64,000 nucleotides of DNA. Source: Agaricus subrufescens (taxonomy: Eukaryota > Basidiomycota > Agaricomycetes > Agaricales > Agaricaceae). This document shows positions 34,542-46,105 of this stretch, in pieces; position 1 is the stretch's first letter, and each line of letters begins with the position of its first letter. The DNA lies in NCBI GenBank assembly GCA_029945375.1, contig CM057058.1, positions 3,658,001 to 3,722,000 on the forward strand, in the 5' to 3' direction. The translations under genes and the position numbers were made by a program. Under the pieces are notes generated by a model that made no database searches, was not told where the DNA came from, and saw only the letters and a list, made by a program, of their open reading frames with translations.

Positions 34542-37500
34542 TTAATGACTGCGCTTCCACCTATCACCATAATCGAAAATATATGTCCACTCCGACACTC
34601 CATCCCCCGGATCAACAAACCGAAGTTCTACCACACGATACGTAGGGGTAATATCGAGAATTGTGACGAGATGACCCCGTAATCGTATTTTGAAATGGCG
34701 AGTGAATCGTTGAAGGCATGAATTGCACGCTACTGATCCACGTCTAACCGAATGCCCAAACATTGTCGACCAGTCTTGGTCGAGTCCTTTCCATTTTCCT
34801 TTCCTTTCATGCTGGGCGAATGATGAATATTAAACCTCAACAATGTCACGGCCATTCAACTTACCTTACAAGACAAATCCCAGGCATGGGAAGCTTCAGT
34901 CGTTTTACTCCTAAAGCGCAGTCGGATATCTACATATCTCGGGATCTTGTCATAATCCAACACATCGATGGGCACTTGCTTGAGGATGCGATGCCCCAAG
35001 AACTCGCGACGCCGGTTCTCATCCTCATGAACAAAATTAGCAACATAAACCAAGTAAAATATTGATACAACTTACAAATACCACATATCGCAAACTGCCC
35101 ACAGGAAAATGGCGAGGAAGTTTAGCAAAACACGTAGTCAGCACACGAATGCTCAGCAAATCCTGAAAGGCCGCGTCCCGCTTTCCGAACCCATGCATGA
35201 CATCCCAGACAGCTCGACGAAACATCTTGAACTTCATCTGCCGATCAGCGTACTCCTCAGTAGCTGGCCATGAAACTCCAATCTTATCACCAGTCCCAGG
35301 CCCATTCCTAAAAATTCCACCAATGCCAAAGTTCAAATCATTGTCACTTGCACCGTCAATATAGACACCATCAGGAGCCTCTCCAATAATCCTCAGCCCA
35401 CACTGACCCACCAAATCTTCAGTTTCAGACTCGATGTCGGGAGAGAATCCAGACCGTTCAAAATCTCGCAAGTAATCCGGGAACGATTTGTGGAAGAATT
35501 CGATACCACTGTTCGCAGCGTCATCAGGTCCAGGAATCCTAGCAATGGAGCGGATACTATGAGTAGCACCATACGCGGCGTTCGCTGTCATCCCCAACAT
35601 ATTGCAAGCAAAACGGAGGGAGCTATCACTCCAGCCGGATCCTCCCGCATACAGAAGTAGTAGTCTCCTGGTATTTGTAACGGTTTTAGCAGGAATTTTG
35701 GAGACGATGTGTGCATATAGGGCATCGAGCTGAGCCATCGGATGATCTTGTCCAGATACTTTTGACTTCGTACCCTCATCAATGATGTTCAACACATCGT
35801 CAAGCTGTCCGGCAGGGTCTCCACAAGTAGGGTCGCTGATATACCTGACCACCGTCGAGGCATACGCAAATAAACCTCCAGAAGTTTCGGCAATTTTAGA
35901 GAAAATGGGCTCCGCAGGCCATTGCGACAAATGTTGGAGAGTCATTGACACCATTTTGATCTCTCTGAACTTATCGCGGAGGTAGCATTGAACATCTGCA
36001 TACGCCTCATCAGAATCCACGATAATTTCCTCCTTGTCGTATGCTAATGCGACTTGAGGTTGGGCAAAGAAGGAGGTGATGTGAGGCTCGGGACGACTAG
36101 TAATCATCCACACAATAGGCGAGGTAGGGTATGAGATGCAAAATTCAGAAATAAGGCCAAGCAGCTCTCGTTGCGTAATAGGACTGGCACATTCATCAAG
36201 GCCATCAATGATGATCAAGAGGCGTGAAGGGAGAGATAGCAAGCTGTGATGGATGAACGGTTCAACGATGAATTTCTTGAATTGTGTTGGTAGCGATTTT
36301 TGCAGAAGAGAAGGATCGCATGTGACCTCATGCTGGACAAACCCGCGATATGGATCAAGTTTGACAGCTAGCTGGTATGCAATGGTTGTGATGGTCTTTG
36401 TCCCATCTTGACGGCCATTGATAGAGAAGAAGACAGTAGCCCCCACAATGACATCGGCAAGCACACGAGACTCGTCTTGTGCAACGGACTGCATGATGGC
36501 TGATTTTCCAACCCCAGCTGCGCCTACCACCCACCGCAGTTTTTGAGGGCCATCACAGGTAAGGATAAAGTGTTGACAACGTTTTATGATCTCTAATCGG
36601 GTCCCAGGATGGCATCGGAGTGGCATATTAGGGTCGGAAGAATCAAATTCTGCCCCCAGGATTGTTTCTTTGAGGATGAGAGCCATGACTTGACAACGAG
36701 ATCGTCAGTACGCCACGGAGTATCAAGCAGGCAGAACGCTACTAACAGTTGTCAGAACAGTTGTCGATAAAAACTGAATCGTTGATGACGAAATTCTGAG
36801 CTTGATAGAACATGCCGTGACCGATATACTGCTGAGCCTGGGGACGGAGATTTTCAATTTGTTGAGAATACCTCAAAACGTATATAAAGCATGCAAAAAC
36901 TCACAGGTATTATCTGTGGTGTCAAGGACGATGCTGCCAGTTTGCTTATATGCTGCGTAGTCTGTCTATTTTGGGGAACCTGAAGCGCGACAAAGTCAGC
37001 AAGGCGCAGTTGACAAAGTTATGCACCAACCGCGTAATGACTGATGACAGGCCCCAACTGTGCCGCAGGATAAAGATGTGTTGTCTTGCGTGGTTCAGTT
37101 GCGAGCGGGAGTGCCAAAGTGTTGCACTGAAGTGATCGAGGGACAGAACAACTTCCGTTACTGTACTGAGAATTTGGGAGAAGAAACTCGTTGAATATTG
37201 GAGGCCGCAGCGAACCTAAACAGGGACCGAATGGCTTCTGTGAACCATCACTGGTGATGGATGTGTCAAATGAGCGTCCACCGAATGATGAGTCAGGACT
37301 ATGAACGTTCCCAAAGGGAAGGGAAGGAGAGGGATAGGGAGAAGATGAGAGTGAAGAGGGAGGTACTGGGGACCGCCTTCTGGGATTTGAGTGTTCGTCA
37401 ACAATTGATGGTTGCGGGAAGATGACATTTGGAGCAGCTAAAGGTTGGTGCGGCACTGCAAGAGGTTGAGGACTGTCGGCTTGGATCCAGGGAGTTGTAT

Positions 37501-37642
37501 ATATGGTTTCCGGAAGGCCATGAGGTAGGGTTTGGCATGACGGTCCGGGACAAGACAGGCGGGCTTGTCGCAAGGGAGAAGGTGAACGACTAGCGTATGG
37601 TAGGAATGGACGGGAATGCCGGTAGGAGTGGTCACTGGGCAT
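34542..37642 (-). CDS. NACHT NTPase, NLR-like (gene F), one in-frame stop in exon 1
   Basis: Exons 37642-36905, 36837-36747, 36688-35076, 35023-34865 and 34811-34542 keep phase. The NACHT part is complete: GAEFDSSDPNMPLRCHPGTR, GAAGVGKSAIMQ, LIIIDGLDECAS, SRPEPHI, FFHKSFPDYL. The last exon has CNSC and ELRFVDPGDGVSEWTY. The product starts MPSDHSYRHSRPF and is Pro/Ser-rich. A TAA at 37021-37019 interrupts the first exon at codon 208, while the same frame is open again up to the donor at 36904. Either the gene is newly disabled, an extra intron removes the stop, or translation starts later. The micro-exon seen in B and C is absent. The second intron ends in AAG. Confidence 0.7.
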
Positions 37643-38105
37643 GGGGGAGGCGTGTGGCTAGGTCGGCGAAAGGCTTTTAATGGTTGAAGCGCTTATCTGT
37701 CACATCATGGCTTCTTGAGACGTGTTACCTGAATGACATACTTGGCATCAGATCACCTCTACGCCGAACAGAAGTACAAAATAAAGGAAGAAGTGTAGAC
37801 GCACAGCGGACAAAGAGAAAGAGGAGTGAGTGCCCCGTCATTGAGGCCTACAGCCCTACGGGATCCTTCTAGAACAGTCTGAGTTCTTGCGGTGCGCAGC
37901 CGCCTATATCTTCGTTGACGGGTGAAGAGCATAGGGTATGATCAGGAATTCTAGGGCGATGATAGTAAACTATTGTGCTAGATGTGCTGCAGCCATCTGT
38001 TTAAGAATAAGTATCAAGGTGGTTTAGTAGGCAACTAGGCGGTGGCATCCCAGTGAATAACTAATTTTGAGGTGCGCACTGATAAACAAAGAAACTACAA
38101 TGTGT
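37643..38105. other. Intergenic between F and G
   Basis: Upstream region of F and 3' flank of G. No strong TATA box; ATTAAAAG at about 37673-37680 (minus strand) is a weak candidate. No gene seen. Confidence 0.4.
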
Positions 38106-41100
38106 CTAACCCTGTCGCACTCTTGAATTTACACGATAAAACACACAGTAGTACGTCCACTCCGACACGTTATCGTTTGGATCGATAAATCTAATTTCCA
38201 CCCAAGACGTAGGATACGAACTATCTATAGGTGATGAAGACGTGACAAGAAGATCTTGGAAATTAGAAAGACAACTTTTCATGTGACCATCAAATCGTTG
38301 ATCGCAGAAGCAACAGCCTCCATATATCTTGGAAAGTAAAACTTCCCAGTACAGGTCTCCGTCAGCTTCCCATTTCTCCGCATCTTCGTGCTATACAACA
38401 CGTGATTTAGAAAACCACTATAAAGATGAAAGTCCAACTCACACAGAATAAATGCCATGGATCGGACAATTTTGGTGACATCGTAGCGGGGCGACGTAAC
38501 CGCACTTTGATGCAATCGGTCGAACAAAATGGAATGAGCATTTTGAGGGGAACCCGGTGAAGTAGGCCATTTTCCATGTATTCTTGGCGTCGTGATTCAT
38601 CCTGAAGTATTCTAATCAATGACTCAGTGCGGAAATTTCAGAGAAACTCACAAACAAAGCACCAAGGACGTCACCATGAGGAGGATTTACGAAATCTATA
38701 AGGTGTCTCGTCAAGACTCGAAGGGAAAACACATTCCGAAAAACAGCTTCTGTCTGAAACCTTGTACAGATAGCCTGAAGTGCTTCAACGTACATCATAA
38801 AACTGATGTGATCATTATCGACAGTGCAGCCCTCGTGAGCTGGCCAAGCAAGCGAAATATCATCACATTTTCCCGAGCCGCGCGCAATATCAAGCACATC
38901 AGAATAATCTTCCTCGTCGCGATCAAGACCATCCGGTACCTCCTCCATAATCCTGAACGTGAATTGAATTTGAAGTGCCAGAAATTCTTGCCCAATGTTT
39001 GAGGAAAACTTCGACCGGGAAAAGTCAGATAGGTAGTCCAAGAAGGATTTATGGAAGGATTCAAGGGGTTCCCTATGAGCTGCGGGTGGCAGGGGAACAC
39101 GTAGGACGGAACGGAGAAGGTGGAGAGCGCCGTAAGCATCATTGCGAGTCATCCCCAGCAAATTACATTGCACGATGAAAGACCCATGAACGGTGCCCGA
39201 AGCTAACAACAACAAGAGTTTTCGTGCATGTTGCATTACGTTACCCGGGACATTGGACATGATCCGGTCGTACAATGAGTCGAGCTGGGCCATTGGATTC
39301 CGCGCCTGACTATGGTCAAGGGTGGCATCAATACTCTTCAAAACATCGTGCAGCTGAGAGCCAGGGTTCCCATAGGCAGAGTCACCGATATATTTGACCA
39401 CTGTAGATGCATACGCGAATAACCCGCCTGCGGCAGTAGCGAGCTTTAGGAAGTCTTCCTCTGAGGGCCACTGTGAAAGGTCACTGAGCGATTCCGATGA
39501 CTCTTGTATCCTTTTCAACTCCTCGCGAAGAAAACGTTCGACATCCTCCCGTGCCTCATCGGTATCTACAGAAATTTCCTCTTTCACATATGCTGGCATG
39601 ACTCTGGTAAGAGAAAGAAAAGAAGTGATGTGTGGTTCAGGGCGACTGGCGACAAGCCAGACTAGTGGCGAGGCCGGATATGTGATACAAAACTCCGAGA
39701 CTAGGTCAAGCAGCTCCCATTGCGTGTGTGGATCACTGCACTCATCAAGGCCATCAATGATGATCAGCAGGCGGGACAAGGGTGCAAGAATGTGTCGATG
39801 AATAAAGGGTTCGATGATGAGCTTGGTGAACTGAGCTGGGAGCGATTTTTGAAAGAGGGAAGGATCAGCCGTAGCTTCAGCCTGTAGGAATTGGCGGTAA
39901 GGCCCGCATTTGACAGCCAGTTGATAGGCAAGTGTTGTTATAGTTTTCGTTCCGTCATAACGTCCGTTAACAGAGAAAAAGACAGATGCGCCTGTGATAA
40001 CACCATCGAGATTGCTCTCGGCGATCGACTGCATGATAGCAGATTTCCCGACCCCAGCAAAACCAACTAACCAGAACAATTTTCTCCTCCCCTCGCAATT
40101 CAGAATGAAGGCCTTGCACCGTCCTATGACAGCAAGTCTAGTTCCAGGGTGACATCGTGGAGGAGGATTGCGATCAGAAGAATCGAACTCAGCGCCTGGT
40201 ATAGTCTTTTTCAAAAGCTTTTCCATGACTGCCGAGCTGACAGTCAATTGCTGTGAAGCTTATGACGAGGAATACCTTACAGTTGTCCAAGTTGCCGACT
40301 TCTGTATTGGCCATCACGCAGTCCTTTACCACAAAATTGTAGGCACCGTTGAACATGCTGGGATTCAGGCGTTGCGAACGAACCTAAGGATATATCGACT
40401 CTTGAGTTATTAGCGACGGGGGGTAAGAAAACTTACAGGCGAAAATTGAGATGTTGAGATCTCCTGTGAGAACGTACCAGGTTGCTCACGTAGAGAATGA
40501 CCACTGCCAAGAATATGTGCGGGATGAGGCAGACCATCAAGCGAATGATAGGAGGACCCAGCAGACGTGAGAGCTGAAAGATGACGGCTGGACAGGCCAG
40601 CTGTAGGATGCATAGTATAATGATGAGGTATAGCGAGATTATGTGGCAATAAGGGTTGTCGTTCATGTTGTGAGGAGCAAAAAGTGTGGTAATCGCTGAA
40701 TGGTGTTGGCGGAGGCGGGATGTGCTGGGGGACTTCAGGATGACGAAACAAGAGTTGACAAGGGTCGATGAACGTAGCCTGTCGCGGGACATCCACGTTC
40801 TGGGAAGTGCCGGGAGGGATAAGTTGGGGAGACATTCGGATTGACGGAACAGGTGAGAGACCACTTCGAGTATCGACCTCAGCTCGGACATTGTCAGAAG
40901 GACAATTACCAAAAAATTGACCGGGATCAAAATTAGGCGCCCCATCGAAGTACTGTTGTGGTGCAGTTTGAGGGGGAAGTGGGGCGTAGTTCGGAATCAA
41001 CAGGGGGAAAGAATACGTCGGAGGATGTGGAAAGATCGAATATCCACATGGTTGAGATGCGATGGGTGGAAGATGTAAGGTAGGTTGTTTATGTAAAGAA

Positions 41101-41192
41101 GACTGGTTTGCGGCAGAGGTGGACTGTGGGTCGCGTTGGTATGGGGTGCGACCCGAGGGGCGTGCCTGTCGAGGAGTAGGTTCGCGTGGCAT
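38106..41192 (-). CDS. NACHT NTPase, NLR-like (gene G)
   Basis: Exons 41192-40437, 40383-40281, 40228-38652, 38601-38443 and 38390-38106 keep phase and give 959 aa. The start MPREPTPRQARP is chosen over a longer frame from 41318 because a TATA box stands directly before it and gene D starts MPREP as well. Order: Pro/Ser/His-rich residues 1-252, MFNGAYNFVVKDCV, GAEFDSSDRNPPPRCHPGTR, GFAGVGKSAIMQ, LIIIDGLDECSD, SRPEPHI, FHKSFLDYLSDFSRS, then LRRPATMSPKLSDPW and a last exon with GGCCFCDQRF and IRFIDPNDNVSEWTYY. All NTPase motifs are intact. Closest relative in the window is D. Confidence 0.86.
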
Positions 41193-41222
41193 CACTGCGT
41201 ACAAAGAGGTACAGGTATGGCA

Positions 41223-41230
41223 TTTATATA
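41223..41230 (-). promoter_or_regulatory. TATA box of gene G
   Basis: TATATAAA on the minus strand, 31 bp before the ATG at 41192. The leader would be very short, but the position decides against the upstream in-frame start at 41318. Confidence 0.5.
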
Positions 41231-42355
41231 GGCTAGTCCGAGTGAAGAATCTCAGCAAGCAAGGAACTGCCATTAAAGTGATGACGTGATGACATGATGA
41301 TGAGGCGAATAATAGCACGGGCCCTGCACCTCAGGGTTATTGTCAGCGCCACAATTACACACAAGCTGTAGTAATCCACACAACTATTTTACTACAGCGT
41401 TCATGGACTCAATCGTCACTCACAAGAAAGACAGTACCCCAAAACTTCAAAGTCAGTCAGAAAATAGTGCCAAAGCGTCGAATCCAAAGGCCTTGACGAC
41501 CGAGACGGTGGCAGCTTCCAAGCGCATAGCATATGCCCATAAACGGCCTACATTCCTGGGTTCGGGGCGTCGGACCGATTGAAAGGCAGTGCGCTGATTA
41601 TCCTTCCGGGAGCGATCTGAGCTCGTGAGTAAAGCTCGACGCTGAAGATAGAATTTTATTCGGACCGGAACCCCGCCAAGGGCTTCGTTGCTTCTCCTGG
41701 CTTATTTTTGATATAAATTCTCTCACTAGCCAGAAAGTTGTTTAACTTACCCCTCATTGATTAACAATCTACGTTGCTGTTGTAGCAGATGATCACCGCT
41801 ACGACTTCACGATCATTAGAACCCTGTGATATATTGTATCAACAAATCAATTAGAAAAATAGCTATTCGATAATCCCATATTCCGTGAGGTCGTGATATC
41901 AGAAAGAAAGGAGTTTTAAGAGAACTACGGATACAGATAAACATTCTGCGATTGAAGGTTACACAGCATTAGGTTGACGGTGAGATGCTTACATGATCAC
42001 CATTCACAATACCTGCGTAGATGTTCAATTGTCACTGGTATGGGGGACTTGATGCTGCGGTTTCGCAAATCTAAATACAGACGGACACCGTGGTGATACC
42101 CAGGATCATGGATCCGGGGTACTGATGGCCTGTTATTTTGGGACCAAACGGATGATCTTCTCACACCAACATTATTTTCCTAGTACCCACGCGGCGTTCA
42201 TTGAGATAACTGCTATCCCAAGGCCCACCTCCGTAAAGAGGGAGATGCTTATGTAGTCAGATATTGCCTTCTTTGAAACATAAGCTACAACATGAGGCCG
42301 CAGCCATGCAATCAAATGTATGATGCGAGCTAAGGAGTATAAAAATACAGTATGT
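41231..42355. other. Intergenic between G and H
   Basis: About 1.1 kb with no supported gene. Short ORFs here have no family resemblance. Confidence 0.45.
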
Positions 42356-43400
42356 CTAATTCTGTGACACCCCAGAATTTATCCGAGAGAATACACAGTG
42401 ATAGGTCCACTCTGACATGCGATCAACTGGATCGATAAATCGATATTCGACCCAGGACGTAGGATGTCGATCATGTATGGGCAATGAAGATGTGACAAGA
42501 AGGTCCCCAGAATTAAAAAGACCACTTTTCAAGTGAGATTCAAATCGCCGGTCACAAAAGCAACAGCCTCCAAAAATTCTGGAAAGTGAAACTTCCCAGT
42601 ACTGGTCTCCATCGACTTCCCATTTTTCCACTTGTTTGCGCTATACAACGGCAATTGAGAAAAGAACTGCCAATGATGATGAAAGATTGACTCACGCAGA
42701 AAAAGTGCCATGGATCTGGTAATAATTCTCTCATCGTAGCTGGACGACGCAATCGCACTTTGATGCAATCGGCTGAATCAAATGGAATGAGCGTTTTGAG
42801 GGTGACCTGCTGAAGTATCCTATGCTCGATGTATTCATGACGTCGTGATTCATCCTGAAGTGAGTTAATTAATGGCTTGATGTCGCGAAAAATCGGAATA
42901 ACTTATAAACAAAACAGTAAGTACATCAGCAGGGGCAGGTTGTGCGAAATCTATGAGGCGTCTGGTCAAAACTTGGAGGGAAAGTACGTTCCGGAAGATG
43001 GCTTCTGTCTGAAATCTTGTGCAGATAACTTTGAGTGCCACAATGTACATCATAAAACGTATGTGACCATTACTGTCCTCGAAACCATCATGAGCTGGCC
43101 AAGCAAGTGAAATATCATCACAACTTCCCCAACCAGGTGCAATGTCAAATATATCAGAATAATCTTCTTCTTCGCACTCAACGCCATCAGGTACCTCTCC
43201 CACGATTCTGAGCACAAATTGAGCCTGGGGCGCCAGGAATTCTTGTTTGATATTGAAGGAGAACCTTGACTGGGAAAAGTCAAACAGGTAGTCCAAGAAA
43301 GATTGATGGAAGAATTTCAGAGGCTCTCTATGAGCTTCACTTGGCAAAGGAATTTGTAGGACAGGACTGAGAGGGAGAACAGCGCCATAAGCAAAGAGAA
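42356..43400 (-). pseudogene. NACHT gene H, 5'-truncated
   Basis: Only the part after the NTPase core is left. It begins near LQIPLPSEAHREPLKFFHQS and continues with FSFNIKQEF, the linker EYIEHRILQQVTLKTL and the D/G-type last exon (GGCCFCDRRF, YRFIDPVDRMSEWTY, stop at 42356). Walker A and B and the N-terminal exons are missing. The donor after VLFI reads ATAAGT where D and G have GTGAGT, so that splice site is broken. At its 5' side the sequence changes abruptly to an unrelated exon-like fragment (43434-43651). Confidence 0.8.
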
Positions 43401-43433
43401 AAGAAAAAAAGCGTCTATGCGGATGCATGCCGA

Positions 43434-43651
43434 TTGCCCGCGAGATTTATTATTAGGCGGGTGATATGCGTCGATGATATATCATCATTTTGGTTGCCGG
43501 ACTTTGAGAGTATGACGGCCCATGCTCGAGTGGCGGATGTGAAGTGTGGGTGGTACGTCTTGATGGCGGTCCATGCAAATGTTGGAGAGAATGATCGATC
43601 CCATAACTCATCAAGCTTCGGGCCCTGATACACAGAAAAGTCAGTTACCAT
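43434..43651 (-). pseudogene. Unidentified exon-like fragment
   Basis: A frame reading GPKLDELWDRSFSPTFAWTA and ending FTSATRAWAVILSKSGNQND plus IINLAGNRH follows a good acceptor (TCTGTGTATCAG). The Trp-rich composition looks like real protein sequence, but I do not recognise the family. It abuts the truncation point of gene H, so it is probably a piece of another gene brought in by rearrangement. Confidence 0.4.
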
Positions 43652-44309
43652 TATTTGACCCTTACCGCTATCTGACCAAAGATGAAAAGATGCATGTTAA
43701 TATGCCATCACTGTTCAGCATAATCAGGCCTAATTGACCTTGGTCGAGACAGCCTGTCAGGAGTAACGTGGCACAAAATGGATGTCCACAATTGTGGTGT
43801 TGACTAACTACATTGTACCCAGCATAGAAACGAACAGAAGAAGTTAGACGAAGTAATGGATTGAGATATGACATATTGTCAAAAATATCCAGCTTACTGA
43901 AAGATGTAGGACAAAGTTTCGATAGGGAGGGTAGTAAAACATTAGCTATTCGATGCCGCGTTTGAACTTTTATTGTCAGGCGCATTGATGGTCGTGTGTA
44001 GCCCCGGCCCGCCATATCAAAATAGCCACGTGGCTCGCGTGATCCTTCCTCCACGAGGGCCGTGAAAGTCATTCGCCGCCATCACATAGCTGAAGATCTC
44101 ATTCAAGTCTGGTTTCTTCCTCCCTCATGCGTCTACAAGCTCGCCCCTGGCGGATTTCATTCCAGGCCAAGTCGCCGATCGGATGACGTCCCGTCGGATG
44201 CCCCGTCTGAACCGCAACAACTGAGACGTGTCTGTTTAAAACAGTACCCGCTCAGAGGCAAACGCACTTCCCGCCCACCCCAGCCATCTACCACTGTACA
44301 TCACTAAAG
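43652..44309. other. Intergenic, upstream of chitin deacetylase
   Basis: Expected to hold the promoter of the plus-strand deacetylase. No clear TATA box or other element was recognised. Confidence 0.4.
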
Positions 44310-45970
44310 ATGATTCCTAATACTATCTCTCTACCTTCCCTTCCCTCAACTAATTCACTTGGGTCGATAGCGTCCCTTAGCTCCCTCGGCTCCATCGGTA
44401 TGGGTCTGGCTTGTGCTGCAGTAACGGTGTCTGGTTCTGTGATACCTAGTGCCGACTCAAATGGACGCGTATTAGATGATATTTATGTTGGGATGGAGGC
44501 TGGTGCTGGCAACGGCGTCGACTCCGAAGTGGTTATGGGTGTGGAGCACATTGGGTATGGAAGTGCGATCAAAGTCATCCGACCCCGGGCGCCTCAGGAG
44601 GCTGAGGGAGATGGTTCTGCGTCTATCCAATCAGCTCTAGCAGGTGGAGGAAGAGCCGAAGTCATAACGACTTGCTCAGTTCCTGGGACCGCGGCTTTGA
44701 CTTTTGTAAGTCTCGATTGATGCTTTCTGCGATTCACTTTCCTAACGCGTTGCAATAGGATGACGGGCCATATCAATACACGTTCGTCGGCCGCGATTCA
44801 TTGGACGCGTAGTTTTATTCATGTAACACGTCTAGTGAGGAAATTGGCAAAATTCTCAAGGATAACAACGCGACTGGGACGTTTTTCTTCAGTGAGTCAT
44901 ACCCAATTCCTGGTCATTGATTGTGATTTCTTATTATTCCTTAATATCTTTCCTCTATCAGATGGACAAAACTGTTCGTATGCACGATCTTCTCGCTCTT
45001 GGAACTCTCAAATTTAGTTCACCATATTTCTAGTCGGGTGTATCAACAATCCCGAAGACGCTGCGCGTGTCAAAGCCGTCTACGATGCTGGCCATCAAGT
45101 TGCCTCACACAGTTGGAGTCATAAGGATTTAGCCACCTTGTCCAAAGATGAAAGTACGTAGCCTTCTTCACTCCAAGAACTTTCCTTTGATTCTTTGATT
45201 CTTGCACCTCTAGTCCTGAGCGAAATGTCATCGGTTTCTCGTACGTCTTGTGAACCTACATAAACCTATACACGAGCACAGATCGCTTTAAATTGTCTAG
45301 AGGCCATACAGAAGATAACGGGTGTCAGACCCTCACAAATGCGACCTCGTACGTCGACGCATATATTCAATAAATAGGCCACGTATTCTGATAGAATGTC
45401 TCTTTCTATCCTTCAATAGCATTTGGCAGTTATAACGACGTCGTCCTCGAGGCTGCCAGCCAGCTCGGTGAGGAGGTTGTTCTCTGGAACCTTGAGTATG
45501 TTATGATCTTACATCGATCATTCATGCTATGTGGGCTCATCGTCATTTGTACAGTTCAGGAGATTCTATGGGGGCTGCGCCGGACGAATCCAAAGCGCGA
45601 TATAATCAAGCTATTCAAGGAAGTTCACCTATTTTAGCGTTGAATCATGAGACTCATGGTATGCTCTTATAATCTCTAAAACGCCACATCGATGACTAAA
45701 TACCTCATAGAGTCAAGCGTGTACGTGTACTTGTAATTATTCACAGGATCACTGACAACTTCGTTTTACAGGAGGGACGTACTGCCAGCTGCAATCCAAG
45801 CTCTTCAAGGTTCGGGTTATCGACTCGTTACAGTCGCTGAGTGCACGGGTAAGGAGCCATATTTGAAATCGGACGCTCCTCCCCTTATTCCTGTACGTAC
45901 CTCTTGTTCGTCTTGATCTCGGGATTTAACTAATGGCTTTTTTTTGTAGTCAAACTTAAGCTGTGGCTGA
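44310..45970 (+). CDS. Chitin deacetylase (polysaccharide deacetylase, CE4 family)
   Basis: Removes acetyl groups from chitin to give chitosan in the cell wall, with a metal ion bound by Asp-His-His. About 345 aa in roughly twelve exons. Exon 1 (44310-44705) has a hydrophobic stretch GLACAAVTVSG that may be a signal sequence. NodB motifs in order: TFDDGP (built across intron 1), SHSWSH as H-S-x-x-H, RPPFG, WNLDSGD and ILALNHE. Two exons are tiny: 44962-44973 (12 nt) and 45711-45720 (10 nt), both needed to rebuild conserved segments FNGQNFGCI and HESSVRDVLP. It converges on the 3' end of the J-I gene. Decayed copies occur at 51955 and about 58975. Confidence 0.85.
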
Positions 45971-46105
45971 ACAAAACAGAAACTTTACTAGTAGAGCATG
46001 TGTTCAAAAGGTAAAGCGAGATAGAGCACAAGGAAAGTAATTTTATATGGAGGGGAAGTTGTTTTTTTAAATATTATAAGATTTATGTTATCATAATTAT
46101 GTGAG

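Noticed and set aside
41193..41318. Longer N-terminus for gene G from 41318
   Set aside because: A TATA box lies within that extension, and the downstream MPREP start matches gene D.
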